Shown here piece by piece: positions 23,913 through 32,600 of a stretch of DNA of 40,231 nucleotides. Each line of letters opens with the position of its first letter. Position 1 is the stretch's first letter. The position numbers and the translations under genes were made by a program. Below the pieces are notes generated by a model. That model saw nothing but the letters and a program-made list of their open reading frames with translations. It ran no database searches and was not told where the DNA came from. Where the stretch lies: contig JAZQZM010000006.1 of NCBI GenBank assembly GCA_045634085.1, positions 1 through 40,231 on the forward strand, written 5' to 3'. This DNA is from HGM04593 sp045634085. Lineage in GTDB: Bacteria; Bacteroidota; Bacteroidia; Bacteroidales; Bacteroidaceae.

Positions 23913-23936
23913 AAGCAGCCGCAGAGGGGGCTGCTT
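23913..23936. promoter_or_regulatory. inverted repeat at the -33 region of the threonine dehydrogenase promoter
   Basis: AAGCAGCC (23913-23920) and GGCTGCTT (23929-23936) form an 8-bp inverted repeat between the two divergent promoters. It ends 14 nt before the -7 box at 23951, so it lies upstream of the expected transcription start. It may be an operator, or a leftover terminator. Confidence 0.4.
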
Positions 23937-23950
23937 ACAAAAAATAACTG

Positions 23951-23958
23951 TAACTTTG
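23951..23958 (+). promoter_or_regulatory. -7 box of the threonine dehydrogenase gene
   Basis: TAACTTTG, a perfect TAnnTTTG box, 45 nt before the ATG at 24004. No TTTG -33 element is evident; the inverted repeat occupies that place. Confidence 0.55.
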
Positions 23959-24003
23959 GAAAAACAATATACACAGCTAACAAGAACAAAACAATATAGG
24001 CTT

Positions 24004-24960
24004 ATGAAAAACGTACTGATTATCGGCTCTACTGGACAGATTGGTTCAGAGCTTACAATGAAGTTGCGTAACATGATTCCCGACGGCAACATCGTAGCCG
24101 GCTACATTCCCGGAGCCGAGCCCAAGGGAATACTTTTGGAGAGTGGCCCTGCCGAAGAGGCAAACGTAAAGAATGCCCAGCAGCTTGCCAACATTGTGGA
24201 GAAGTACAAGATTGACACCATATACAACCTTGCAGCCTTGCTGTCTGCAGTTGCCGAGTCAAAACCGCTACTTGCATGGGATATACAGATGAACGGTCTC
24301 ATCAACATCCTCGAGATTGCACGCGAGAAGAATTGCGCAGTGTTCACTCCCAGTTCAATAGGTTCGTTCGGCCCCAACACACCGGCCGACAACACACCAC
24401 AGGACACAATACAGCGTCCACGCACAATGTACGGTGTAACAAAGGTTGCAACCGAGCTGCTCAGCGACTACTACTTCATCAAGTATGGCGTCGACACACG
24501 TTCGGTACGTTTCCCGGGACTCATCTCAAACGTGACACTCCCAGGTGGCGGAACAACCGACTATGCAGTGGAGATTTACTACGCCGCAGTCAAGGGAGAG
24601 GATTTCGCATGCCCCATCCAGGCCGGCACATTCATGGACATGATGTACATGCCCGACGCCCTGAATGCAGCGGTAGACATCATGAATGCCGACCCCTCAC
24701 GCCTTGTTCACCGCAACGGTTTCAACGTGGCATCAATGAGTTTCGACCCAGAGATAATAAAGGCTTCAATCCAGAAGTACATCCCCGACTTCAAGATGCA
24801 CTACGAGTTCGACCCTGTGCGCCAGGCAATTGCCGATTCATGGCCCAACAAGCTCGATGACTCATGCGCACGCAACGAGTGGGACTGGAAACCAAGCTAC
24901 GACCTCGACAGCATGACACAGGACATGATAAAGACCTTGCGCGAGAGATTCGGGAAATAA
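24004..24960 (+). CDS. NAD-dependent L-threonine 3-dehydrogenase, SDR/epimerase type
   Basis: A 318-residue extended short-chain dehydrogenase. It has the Rossmann motif IIGSTGQIGSEL near the N-terminus, a Ser/Thr catalytic region (FTPSSIGSFGP) and Y-G-V-T-K for the Tyr-x-x-x-Lys pair. RSVRFPGLIS and the metal-free architecture match the SDR-type threonine dehydrogenases rather than the zinc MDR-type Tdh. It oxidises threonine to 2-amino-3-ketobutyrate, handed to Kbl, encoded divergently next door. The frame opens 48 nt further upstream, but ATG 24004 (MKNVLIIG) is the sensible start. It ends at a long palindromic terminator. Confidence 0.88.
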   Translation: MKNVLIIGSTGQIGSELTMKLRNMIPDGNIVAGYIPGAEPKGILLESGPAEEANVKNAQQLANIVEKYKIDTIYNLAALLSAVAESKPLLAWDIQMNGLINILEIAREKNCAVFTPSSIGSFGPNTPADNTPQDTIQRPRTMYGVTKVATELLSDYYFIKYGVDTRSVRFPGLISNVTLPGGGTTDYAVEIYYAAVKGEDFACPIQAGTFMDMMYMPDALNAAVDIMNADPSRLVHRNGFNVASMSFDPEIIKASIQKYIPDFKMHYEFDPVRQAIADSWPNKLDDSCARNEWDWKPSYDLDSMTQDMIKTLRERFGK

Positions 24961-24969
24961 ACAAAGACA

Positions 24970-25025
24970 TCATATACAGCATTAGCGGGAATTGCCAAGG
25001 CAATTCCCGCTAATGCTGTATATGA
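24970..25025. terminator. 27-bp perfect palindrome after the threonine dehydrogenase gene
   Basis: Arms 24970-24996 and 24999-25025 are perfectly complementary, with a loop of only two bases. No T-run follows, so it may act as a cruciform, a processing or stability element, or a terminator. It begins 10 nt after the stop codon. Confidence 0.75.
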
Positions 25026-25097
25026 ACTACTGAACATTTATAATACCGGGCACGTTACTTCATAAGACATTCTGAATACTAGCTAAAAGAATCAATT

Positions 25098-25241
25098 ATG
25101 AAGAAAACCTATCTTTCACCAAAGACCGAGAGCATCAATGTAGAGACAGTCCTCCTCGCCGCATCGACTACACGTAGTATAAGCACACCCGCAAACAATG
25201 CCACGCGCAACAGCGACTGGGGGAACATCTGGGACGAATAA
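25098..25241 (+). CDS. 47-aa small peptide, MKKTY...WGNIW family, copy 1
   Basis: A 47-codon frame beginning MKKTYLSPKTESINVE, then a hydrophobic LLAAS step and a polar, Asn/Ser/Thr-rich tail ending DWGNIWDE. A paralogue lies at 39680-39844 with the same start (MKKTY-x-SP), the same LAAS step and the same end (WGN-x-W). Conserved ends around a variable middle suggest a leader/core design or a secreted peptide, but no modification or export gene is adjacent. No classic signal peptide; start ATG with A-rich upstream sequence. Function unknown. Confidence 0.65.
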   Translation: MKKTYLSPKTESINVETVLLAASTTRSISTPANNATRNSDWGNIWDE

Positions 25242-25360
25242 AAAGAGCTGTTTTTAGATCTCTTTAGTCAATCATATATTAACGTCAGTTCGATATAAAG
25301 TACATGTCATAAAAAGCTCAGGAATAGGAATATATCAATTGAAAACAAGCAGTGAAAGCT

Positions 25361-25567
25361 GTCCCTCTTGAAGAGGGACGAGAGATTTTTCCTTGGAAAA
25401 ATCTCGGAGGGAGTTCTAATGTCTTGCAAACGGCAAATATTCGCGAGAATAGAACTCCTCCGTCTTTAGAGCAAGCTCTGAATCCTGAGGTTGAATAAAA
25501 ATAGCTCCTTTTATTCAAACCTCAACAAGCGAGGCTAACCCATTTTACTTTTGGGTCAGCCTCGCTT
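25361..25567. repeat. cluster of hairpins in the gap before nadA
   Basis: This part of the 429-nt gap 25242-25670 holds successive inverted repeats: 25361-25368/25372-25379 (8 bp), 25382-25392/25395-25405 (11 bp, 2-nt loop), 25406-25418/25450-25461 (12 bp, one bulge), GAGGTTGAATAAAA pairing with its near complement (to about 25524), and a 16-bp stem with one mismatch (25527-25542/25552-25567) followed by TTTTG that looks like a terminator. No protein frame is convincing. Confidence 0.6.
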
Positions 25568-25670
25568 TTGTAATCAATTGAAAGACTAGCAAAAGCACCT
25601 ATTCTATAGAAAAAAGCCCTAAATTTACCAGCACAGAACACTATGCTCCTTATATCGAACTCACGTTATA

Positions 25671-26651
25671 TTACTTTGAGAGTTCGAGCATCCTAACAAT
25701 AGGCTTCTTCGCTTCCTGGCGCAGAGTCTCGTCAAGTTCAACCGCCGGCCACTCATATTTGAGAGTGTTGTAAAGCTTTTCAAGAGTGTTCAGACGCATG
25801 AACCCGCACTCATTGCATGCACATCCGCCGGTCATTGGAGGCACAGGAATGAAGTTCTTCTCGGGACAGCGCTTCTGCATCTCGTGCAGGATACCACTCT
25901 CTGTTGCAACAATAAAGTCAGTTGCCTCGCTTTGCTGGGCATAAGAAAGGATTGCAGCTGTTGAGCCAATGAAATCGGCAAGCGCAAGCACACCACTCTT
26001 GCATTCGGGGTGGGCAAGCACCTTTGCATCGGGATTGGCACTACGCAACTCAACAATCTTCTCAATTGAGAACTGCTCATGCACATGGCAGCCACCGTTC
26101 CACAGTAGCATGTTACGGTGAGTTATGGCATTGAGATAACCTCCCAGGTTCTTGTCGGGAGCAAAGATAATCTTCTCGTCTTTGGGGAAACTCTCTACCA
26201 CAGCACGCGCATTGGTCGATGTAACCACAATATCAGTGAGTGCCTTTACTGCTGCCGAAGTATTCACGTATGCCACCACCTTGTAACCGGGATGTTCAGC
26301 CTTGAACTTTGCAAGTTCCTCGGCCGGACAGCTCTCGGCAAGTGAACAGCCCGCATTCAGGTCGGGGATAAGCACCAGCTTGTCGGGTGAGAGAATCTTG
26401 TTCGTCTCGGCCATAAAGTGAACACCGCACATCACAAGAATATCGGCGGTTGTCTTCTCGGCTATCTGCGCAAGGGCAAGACTGTCACCCACAAAATCTG
26501 CCACGTCCTGCACGGCTCCATCGGTATAATAGTGCGCCAGCACAACAGCATTCTTCTCCTCACACATACGGCGGATTTCGGCCTTCAGGTCAACACCATC
26601 GGGGATTTTCTCATCAATGAATCCCTTCTCAATCCATTCTTGCTTTATCAT
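25671..26651 (-). CDS. nadA: quinolinate synthase
   Basis: A 326-residue NadA. It condenses iminoaspartate and dihydroxyacetone phosphate to quinolinate for NAD synthesis, in the cytoplasm. Seen: AVVLAHYYTDGAVQDVADFVGDSL, and the three cysteine regions for the [4Fe-4S] cluster (VMCGVHFMAE, HPECKSGV, GGCACNECGFM), plus VTSTNA and WNGGCHVHEQF. Length is normal. The usual partners nadB and nadC are not next to it here. A good promoter precedes the ATG at 26651. Confidence 0.95.
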   Translation of the reverse strand: MIKQEWIEKGFIDEKIPDGVDLKAEIRRMCEEKNAVVLAHYYTDGAVQDVADFVGDSLALAQIAEKTTADILVMCGVHFMAETNKILSPDKLVLIPDLNAGCSLAESCPAEELAKFKAEHPGYKVVAYVNTSAAVKALTDIVVTSTNARAVVESFPKDEKIIFAPDKNLGGYLNAITHRNMLLWNGGCHVHEQFSIEKIVELRSANPDAKVLAHPECKSGVLALADFIGSTAAILSYAQQSEATDFIVATESGILHEMQKRCPEKNFIPVPPMTGGCACNECGFMRLNTLEKLYNTLKYEWPAVELDETLRQEAKKPIVRMLELSK

Positions 26652-26680
26652 GACTGTAACTGTTTATTCTTGAGTTTACG

Positions 26681-26710
26681 CGAAGATACAAAAAAAAATA
26701 TCAAGGCAAA
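26681..26710 (-). promoter_or_regulatory. nadA promoter
   Basis: TATCTTCG (26688-26681) as -7 box, with TTTG at 26710-26707 18 nt upstream. The same -7 octamer precedes the sulfatase and the first GH20 gene. Confidence 0.6.
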
Positions 26711-26741
26711 ACTTTCAAGGCAGATATAACCTTTTATCACA

Positions 26742-27287
26742 TCAGAATTTCATTGACACATACACTCCGCAGGTGCCTTCAGTGGTAACTGCAGGCGATA
26801 CCACAAGGTCATGCTCCTTGGCAAAAGGCGTCGTGAACAGCAGGCCGCTGCCAACACCTATCGCTGCGCCGGCAAGGACATCCCACACATCGTGACGACG
26901 GGCATGCACCCTGCCCCATGCCACATAACTGCTGACAACATATGCCGGCACGCCCCACTCCCAGCCATAGCGTTTCTGCAGGAATGTGGCACCTGCAAAT
27001 GAAAAACCGGTGTGGTTCGAGGGGAAAGAACGGTTGTCACTACCATCGGGGCGGGTCTTTTTTACCGTGTACTTGAGGGCATAGCTTGTGGCGACCGAAA
27101 CGGCAAGCGCCTCGCCCAGTTGCAGCAGGCCTTTATAATCACCTTCGACAATGGCAATGCCGGCACCAAGCGCGGCAGGCGCGAACATGGCAATGTCGGT
27201 CGATGTCTCTACAGCCTTACGGCTTTGGGCACACACTCCCTGCAGGCCCACAAGTACAAGTAGTATAATGATTGGAATGCGTTTCAT
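26742..27287 (-). CDS. PAP2-family membrane-associated phosphatase
   Basis: A 181-residue protein with an N-terminal signal or anchor (IPIIILLVLVGLQGVCAQ). The PAP2 active-site motifs are present: KKTRPDGSDNRSFPSNHT (the K-x6-R-P and P-S-x-H parts) and GRVHARRHDVWDVLAG (S/G-R-x5-H-x3-D). It likely dephosphorylates a lipid phosphate or undecaprenyl pyrophosphate on the outer face of the membrane. It is short for the family, with fewer membrane helices. It is the last gene of a minus-strand run after SPFH, Arc-like and DUF3784 genes (6 nt from the DUF3784 stop). Confidence 0.85.
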   Translation of the reverse strand: MKRIPIIILLVLVGLQGVCAQSRKAVETSTDIAMFAPAALGAGIAIVEGDYKGLLQLGEALAVSVATSYALKYTVKKTRPDGSDNRSFPSNHTGFSFAGATFLQKRYGWEWGVPAYVVSSYVAWGRVHARRHDVWDVLAGAAIGVGSGLLFTTPFAKEHDLVVSPAVTTEGTCGVYVSMKF

Positions 27288-27293
27288 AAAGAT

Positions 27294-27629
27294 TCATCTC
27301 TTTTTGGCCCAGGTATTTGCGAGTACAGTCATCACAATTGAAAGCAACACTACAACTGAAGTAAAAACACCTATTCCCACTTCGCCCGATTCGAGTGCCG
27401 TTATCAACACCAGACCCGCCGACACCACAAGCAATTCAAGGAATATGAGCATGCGCAGACGCGGCATGTCGTACTTCGCCTTTTCCTCTTCGGAAGCCGT
27501 ATTGTAACCCGAGATAAGGAAATCGCCCTTGCCCAGCAATATCACAAACGAAAGTGCAAGAAACAGTGCAGCCACCGCATACATAACCATTGCGGGCGTT
27601 TCATTTACTGTAATACCAGATGCGAACAT
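27294..27629 (-). CDS. DUF3784-type small membrane protein
   Basis: A 111-residue protein with three hydrophobic segments (about 13-32, 60-80, 88-106). The sentence-like motif LISGYNTASEEEKAKYD between the first two matches the DUF3784 family by recollection. Function is unknown. It is 6 nt from the PAP2 gene and 10 nt from the Arc-like gene, in one likely transcript. Confidence 0.7.
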   Translation of the reverse strand: MFASGITVNETPAMVMYAVAALFLALSFVILLGKGDFLISGYNTASEEEKAKYDMPRLRMLIFLELLVVSAGLVLITALESGEVGIGVFTSVVVLLSIVMTVLANTWAKKR

Positions 27630-27639
27630 AATATCTCAA

Positions 27640-27843
27640 TTATTCAGGAACCGCAGGGGGTGGGTCCTGTCCGTTATTCTCCTTACTGTTCTTGGGCAGC
27701 CTGCCGACCTTGCGCAGGGCATCGGTTATGATATACTCCAGCTGGCCGTTGACACTGCGGAACTCGTCGGCAGCCCAATGTTCGAGTGCCGACATAGTTT
27801 CGCCGTTTATCCTGAGTATAAAGGATTTCTTGTCCTTAGCCAT
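27640..27843 (-). CDS. Arc-like ribbon-helix-helix small protein
   Basis: A 67-residue protein. The first 50 residues read as a ribbon-helix-helix: a beta strand (KSFILRI), helix A (ETMSALEHWAADEF) and helix B (SVNGQLEYIITDALRKVGR), as in Arc/MetJ-type DNA binders. The tail is Pro/Asn-rich. It lies 12 nt after the SPFH gene. It may autoregulate the four-gene unit; not tested here. Confidence 0.72.
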   Translation of the reverse strand: MAKDKKSFILRINGETMSALEHWAADEFRSVNGQLEYIITDALRKVGRLPKNSKENNGQDPPPAVPE

Positions 27844-27855
27844 GAAGCAAGCGTA

Positions 27856-28761
27856 TTATTGGTAGAGTGAACCGGCATTGACAACCGGTGTAGCAGCGCG
27901 GTCACTTGTAAGCACTACCATGAGGTTGCTCACCATTGCAGCCTTCTTCTCCTCGTCGAGTTCTATAATTTCCTTCTCCGAGAGCTGCTCAAGCGCCATC
28001 TGCACCATACCCACAGCACCCTCTACAATCTTGTGGCGTGCAGCAACCATCGCTGTCGCCTGCTGACGCTGGAGCATTGCGCTGGCAATTTCGGGAGCAT
28101 ATGCCAGGTAGCTGATGCGTGCCTCCATTACCTCAATACCGGCAATTGCAAGCCTCTCGGCAAGCGACTTCTCGAGCAGGTCGTTAACCTCCTCGCCACC
28201 GTTGCGCAGCGTGATGCTTGCGTCCTCGTCCTCGAGGTTGTCATAGGGATAGGCACCGGCAAGGTTACGGATAGCTGCCTCACTCTGTATATCAACGAAA
28301 CGTGCATAGTTATCGACCTCGAACGATGCCTTGAAGGTATCCTTCACTCTCCACACAAGCACCACACCAATCATTATGGGGTTACCCATGAGATCGTTCA
28401 CCTTGATGGGCTCGCCGTTGAGGTTACGGGCGCGCAATGATACATTCTTCTTTTGGGCAAAAGGATTCATAAAGAAGAATCCGTTATCAACAACAGTGCC
28501 CACATACTTTCCAAAGAATGTGACAACCGCACTTTCGTTAGGGTTGACAACAAAAAGACCGCACATGAAAATCAGTGAAACAACAGGGATAATGAAACAG
28601 AGTCCCCACCAGTCCGACTTTTCATTGGCGAGCATATATATGGGCAACGCCGCGCCGGCAACCAGCCCAACCAATGACAGGAACAGAACCAACCAACCAC
28701 TTGCAGGGCGTACGAACTTCTCCTCGCCCTTTACCATTGCATTAACTTTTTCAGTACTCAT
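27856..28761 (-). CDS. SPFH/Band-7 (stomatin-like) membrane protein
   Basis: A 301-residue protein with two N-terminal membrane helices (about 22-45 and 50-70), then an SPFH domain starting VNPNESAVVTFFGKYVGTV and continuing with GVVLVWRVKD and AIRNLAG. A coiled, Ala/Glu-rich C-terminal region (ASAMLQRQQATAMVAARHKIVEGA) is typical for oligomer formation. Such proteins build membrane microdomain scaffolds. The gene order SPFH, Arc-like, DUF3784, PAP2 on one strand suggests a membrane-linked unit. Confidence 0.9.
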   Translation of the reverse strand: MSTEKVNAMVKGEEKFVRPASGWLVLFLSLVGLVAGAALPIYMLANEKSDWWGLCFIIPVVSLIFMCGLFVVNPNESAVVTFFGKYVGTVVDNGFFFMNPFAQKKNVSLRARNLNGEPIKVNDLMGNPIMIGVVLVWRVKDTFKASFEVDNYARFVDIQSEAAIRNLAGAYPYDNLEDEDASITLRNGGEEVNDLLEKSLAERLAIAGIEVMEARISYLAYAPEIASAMLQRQQATAMVAARHKIVEGAVGMVQMALEQLSEKEIIELDEEKKAAMVSNLMVVLTSDRAATPVVNAGSLYQ

Positions 28762-28812
28762 AAATTCTATAATTTAATAATGTATGCCGCCTTTGATATC
28801 AATTTGATATCG

Positions 28813-28842
28813 CAAAGATATACACATTTTTAAACCATGCAA
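28813..28842 (-). promoter_or_regulatory. promoter of the SPFH unit
   Basis: TATCTTTG (28820-28813) is a perfect TAnnTTTG box; TTGC (28842-28839) lies 18 nt upstream as -33 element. The ATG at 28761 is 51 nt beyond the box. Confidence 0.6.
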
Positions 28843-28934
28843 GCATATGCACACTTTTTTCATCAAAAAAGAGAAAATGAGGCTGAATTTACGCGGTTTA
28901 TCCCTATCTTAGCAGACTGAAAAAGAGACATCCA

Positions 28935-29585
28935 ATGGCACTGATAAATACAATACTCGACTGGTTCGGCAACATAACGTTGATTCAGATAATAGATTTT
29001 ATTGGTACATTCGCCTTTGCCATAAGTGGTATACGCCTGGCATCGGCCAAGAGGTTCGATTGGTTCGGTGCATACGTGGTGGGTGCAGCGACAGCCATAG
29101 GCGGCGGAACACTACGCGATGTAATGCTCGACCAGCCGGTATTCTGGATGCACAACGGCATCTACCTCAGCTGTACGGCACTTGCTTTGCTGTGGGTTAT
29201 TATCTTCCGCAAGAGCCTGGTGCACATGCACAATACCTTCTTCATTTTTGACGCCATTGGTCTTGCGCTGTTCACCATTGTGGGCCTGCAGAAATCACTT
29301 GACTGCGGCATGACAATATGGGTAGCCATTATCATGGGTGCCATGACAGGTGCTGCCGGCGGTGTTATACGCGACGTGCTCATAAATGAGGAACCGCTTA
29401 TATTCCGCAAGGAAATATATGCAATGGCATGTGTGCTGGGCGGTATTGTGTTCGGCATATGCGACTGGCTGGGTGCTCCCACCGAGATTACCCTGCTGCT
29501 TTGCGGTACAACGGTGTTCCTCACCCGTGTGCTTGCCGTGAAGTACCACATATGCCTGCCCACCCTGCGCCCCGAGGAAGACTAA
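28935..29585 (+). CDS. TRIC-type (UPF0126) cation channel family protein
   Basis: A 216-residue protein with seven hydrophobic segments in two repeated halves. Each half carries the family motif: GGGTLRDVML in the first and GGVIRDVLIN in the second, with FAISGIRLA near the N-terminus. Bacterial members form trimeric cation-selective channels in the inner membrane. It is divergent from the SPFH gene. TATCTTAG at 28905-28912 could be its -7 box. No operon partner; a large GH20 gene follows after 106 nt. Confidence 0.88.
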   Translation: MALINTILDWFGNITLIQIIDFIGTFAFAISGIRLASAKRFDWFGAYVVGAATAIGGGTLRDVMLDQPVFWMHNGIYLSCTALALLWVIIFRKSLVHMHNTFFIFDAIGLALFTIVGLQKSLDCGMTIWVAIIMGAMTGAAGGVIRDVLINEEPLIFRKEIYAMACVLGGIVFGICDWLGAPTEITLLLCGTTVFLTRVLAVKYHICLPTLRPEED

Positions 29586-29691
29586 AAAAAACGGAGAACT
29601 GAAAAGTGAAAGGTTAAAGGTATTGCCCCCTTGTTGCCCTTCAAACCCTTTCAGACCTTTGCCATTTGAAAACAAACCAACCATAAAGGAT

Positions 29692-32600
29692 ATGAAAAAA
29701 ATCACTCTATTGCTATTTGCAATCATCATTGGCTTGCCAATGACAGCAATGGCCGACGGCGACATCAACCTGACGCCGGTGCCAATGAAAATGACAAAGG
29801 GAAGCGGCACATTAGCCCTCCCGCAGAACTTTACCATATCTACCGGAGACCTTGACGAGGGGTGCCGTGCCGAGGCCGTGAAGTTTGCAACCCTTTTCAG
29901 CGAAGTAACCGGCTACACCGTTGAGGCAAAAGCCCAGGATGCCAATGCTCTGATAAAAATGTCAATGTACAACGGCAGTGAGGCTTTGGGTGCCGAGGGT
30001 TACACTCTCAACATTACAGCCGACGGCATTGCCATAGCCGCAAACGAAGCACAAGGTTTCTACTATGCATTCCAGAGTATAAAGAAGATGCTTCCGGCAA
30101 ATGTAATGGCCGAGGTAAAGGATGCCAACGTGACTGCATACACCCTACCGGTAGTGAACATTGTCGATGCCCCACGCTTCGAGTACCGCGGATTCATGCT
30201 CGACGTAAGTCGTCACTTCTTTGAAATAGAGGAAATCAAGCGCATTATTGACGTAATGTCATACTACAAGCTCAACCGATTCCACTGGCACCTTACCGAT
30301 GACCAGGGATGGCGTTTCGAGGTAAAGAAATACCCACGCCTTACAACCGTGGGCGCAACACGTAGCAACAACTGGATAACCGACCGCGTATATGGCGGCT
30401 ACTACACAGGCGAGCCTTACGGCCCATACTTCTACACCCAGGAGCAGTGCCGCGAGATTGTAGCCTATGCGGCCGAACGCCACATTGAAGTGGTGCCCGA
30501 GATTGAGTTCCCCGGCCACTCATGTGCCGTGAATGCAGCATACCCCGAACTCAGTTGCAACCCTAACGCAAGCCACAGTGTACAGAACAGCGGAGGCATC
30601 TTCAGCGACGTGCTCAACGTTGCAAGCCCATTGGTATTGCAGTTCGCCAAGGATGTACTCGACGAGGTCATTGAGGTATTCCCTCACGAGCAGATACACA
30701 TCGGCGGTGACGAGACACCTACAAACGCATGGCAGAACAACGCCGAGTGCCAGGCACTTATGCAGAAGATGGGCTTTACCAACTACCGTCAGTTGCAGTG
30801 GCACTTCGTGCGCCAAGTATCGGACCACGTAACATCAAAGGAGGGTGACAAGAAGCGTACCGTAATCATGTGGAACGAGAGCCTCACTGCCGGCGGAACC
30901 GACGAGGAGGCAATCATAGGCACAGGCGGTACAATGATGTGCTGGGAGATTGGCAACGCACAGCCCTGCGCGCTCAAGGCAGCACAGCATGGTATGAAGT
31001 CAATCATCACCACACAGGTACCATACTACATTAACCGCAAACAGAGCACCGATGCCAACGAACCCCCTGTTGCCGGTTATGGAACCGACAATGTAAAGGC
31101 CGTGTATGACTACGCGCCAATACCTGCAAGTGTTCCCGCAGAACTGCACAAATATTATGTAGGCGTACAGGGAACATTCTGGACCGAACATGTACAGCAC
31201 AACGACCTGCTTGAGTACCTTGCACTTCCACGCCTCATTGCCATTGCCGAGACAGGCTGGACACCGGCTGCCAAGAAAAACTTCAGCGACTTCCAGGAAC
31301 GTATAACAAAGGACACTCTCCTGCTCAACTACAACAACTACGACTATGGCCGTCATTATATCCTTGGCAACAAGGAAAATGACAAGGTGATGCCAAAGGC
31401 TTCTACAGATGAGGAGAAGACCTGGTACCGCATTGTCACAACAGCCACCGACACACGCGCCGGACGTTGTATACAACTGCTGCGTGAAGGACTGAACGTT
31501 ACCGACAAGACAGGCACAGCACCCGCAAACCGTCTATGGAACAGTGAGGTCATAGAGGACGAAAACAATGAGGGCTACAACTACCAGCTCTGGGCATTCG
31601 TGCAGGACCCTGCCAACCCACAACGTTGGGCTATTGTGAACAAGGCTAAGCCTAACGGTTCTGTGAAGGGCACACCTACAGCCGAGAACAACACTGGACG
31701 TTGGGATTATGACGAGAACAACCGTCACTACGACTTCATCCTTGGCGACAAGGCCTATTCAAAGAACGGTAACGGCAACTACAACTACAGCATACGCAGC
31801 CAAAAGGTATCCAATACCTCTATGTGCCTTAACTATGCAGGCCCGGGACAAAACCACTCAATTAACCTGTGGAGCGACCCTGCCGACGGCAATGGTGGTA
31901 TATGGGAGTTCCGTCCTTTGGTAGCCGACGAACCAAGCATTGAGATAGCATACCCAACCGAGGGCACAGCCTACCGCATTGTCAACAACACCGAGCGCTT
32001 CAAAGGGTGGACAATGTATGACAACAACGACGGCAAGGTAACTGCAGCACAGCAGCAGTATGGTGCCGATGTATGGGTGCTCACCGATTGTGCCATAACA
32101 GACGCCGGACAGACATTCAAGCTACAGAACGCAACAACAGGCCGCTACATCAGCAGCACTGCAGCACCAATAGCATTGGGTGACAATGGCGTAACACTCA
32201 CCAATGTATATAACACAAAGAGCGATGACTTCAGCATCAAGGCCGGCGATGAGGCAATGCGCCCCACATCGGAACGTGCAGCTACCAACCCCAACACTCT
32301 CGACAAGGGCGGTGTCTACCCGCTTGGAACAGGCTGGGTATTCGAGAAGGCATGCATTATAGGCTATGTATGCCAGGATGAGGAAGGCAACATCCTTGGC
32401 GAGGCAGTACAGTCTGTTGCCGAAGGCAGCACTGTAACAGCCGCAGCACCGGCAATCGTAAATTATGAGATTGTAAAATACAACGACACAGTGGAGGCAC
32501 CGGTATTCGAGAACATCAGCGAAAGCAAGAGTGTAGTTGTCACATACAAGCGAGTATCGAACAGTGTGACCTACCGTTGCGTGACACCAGACGGCTACCT

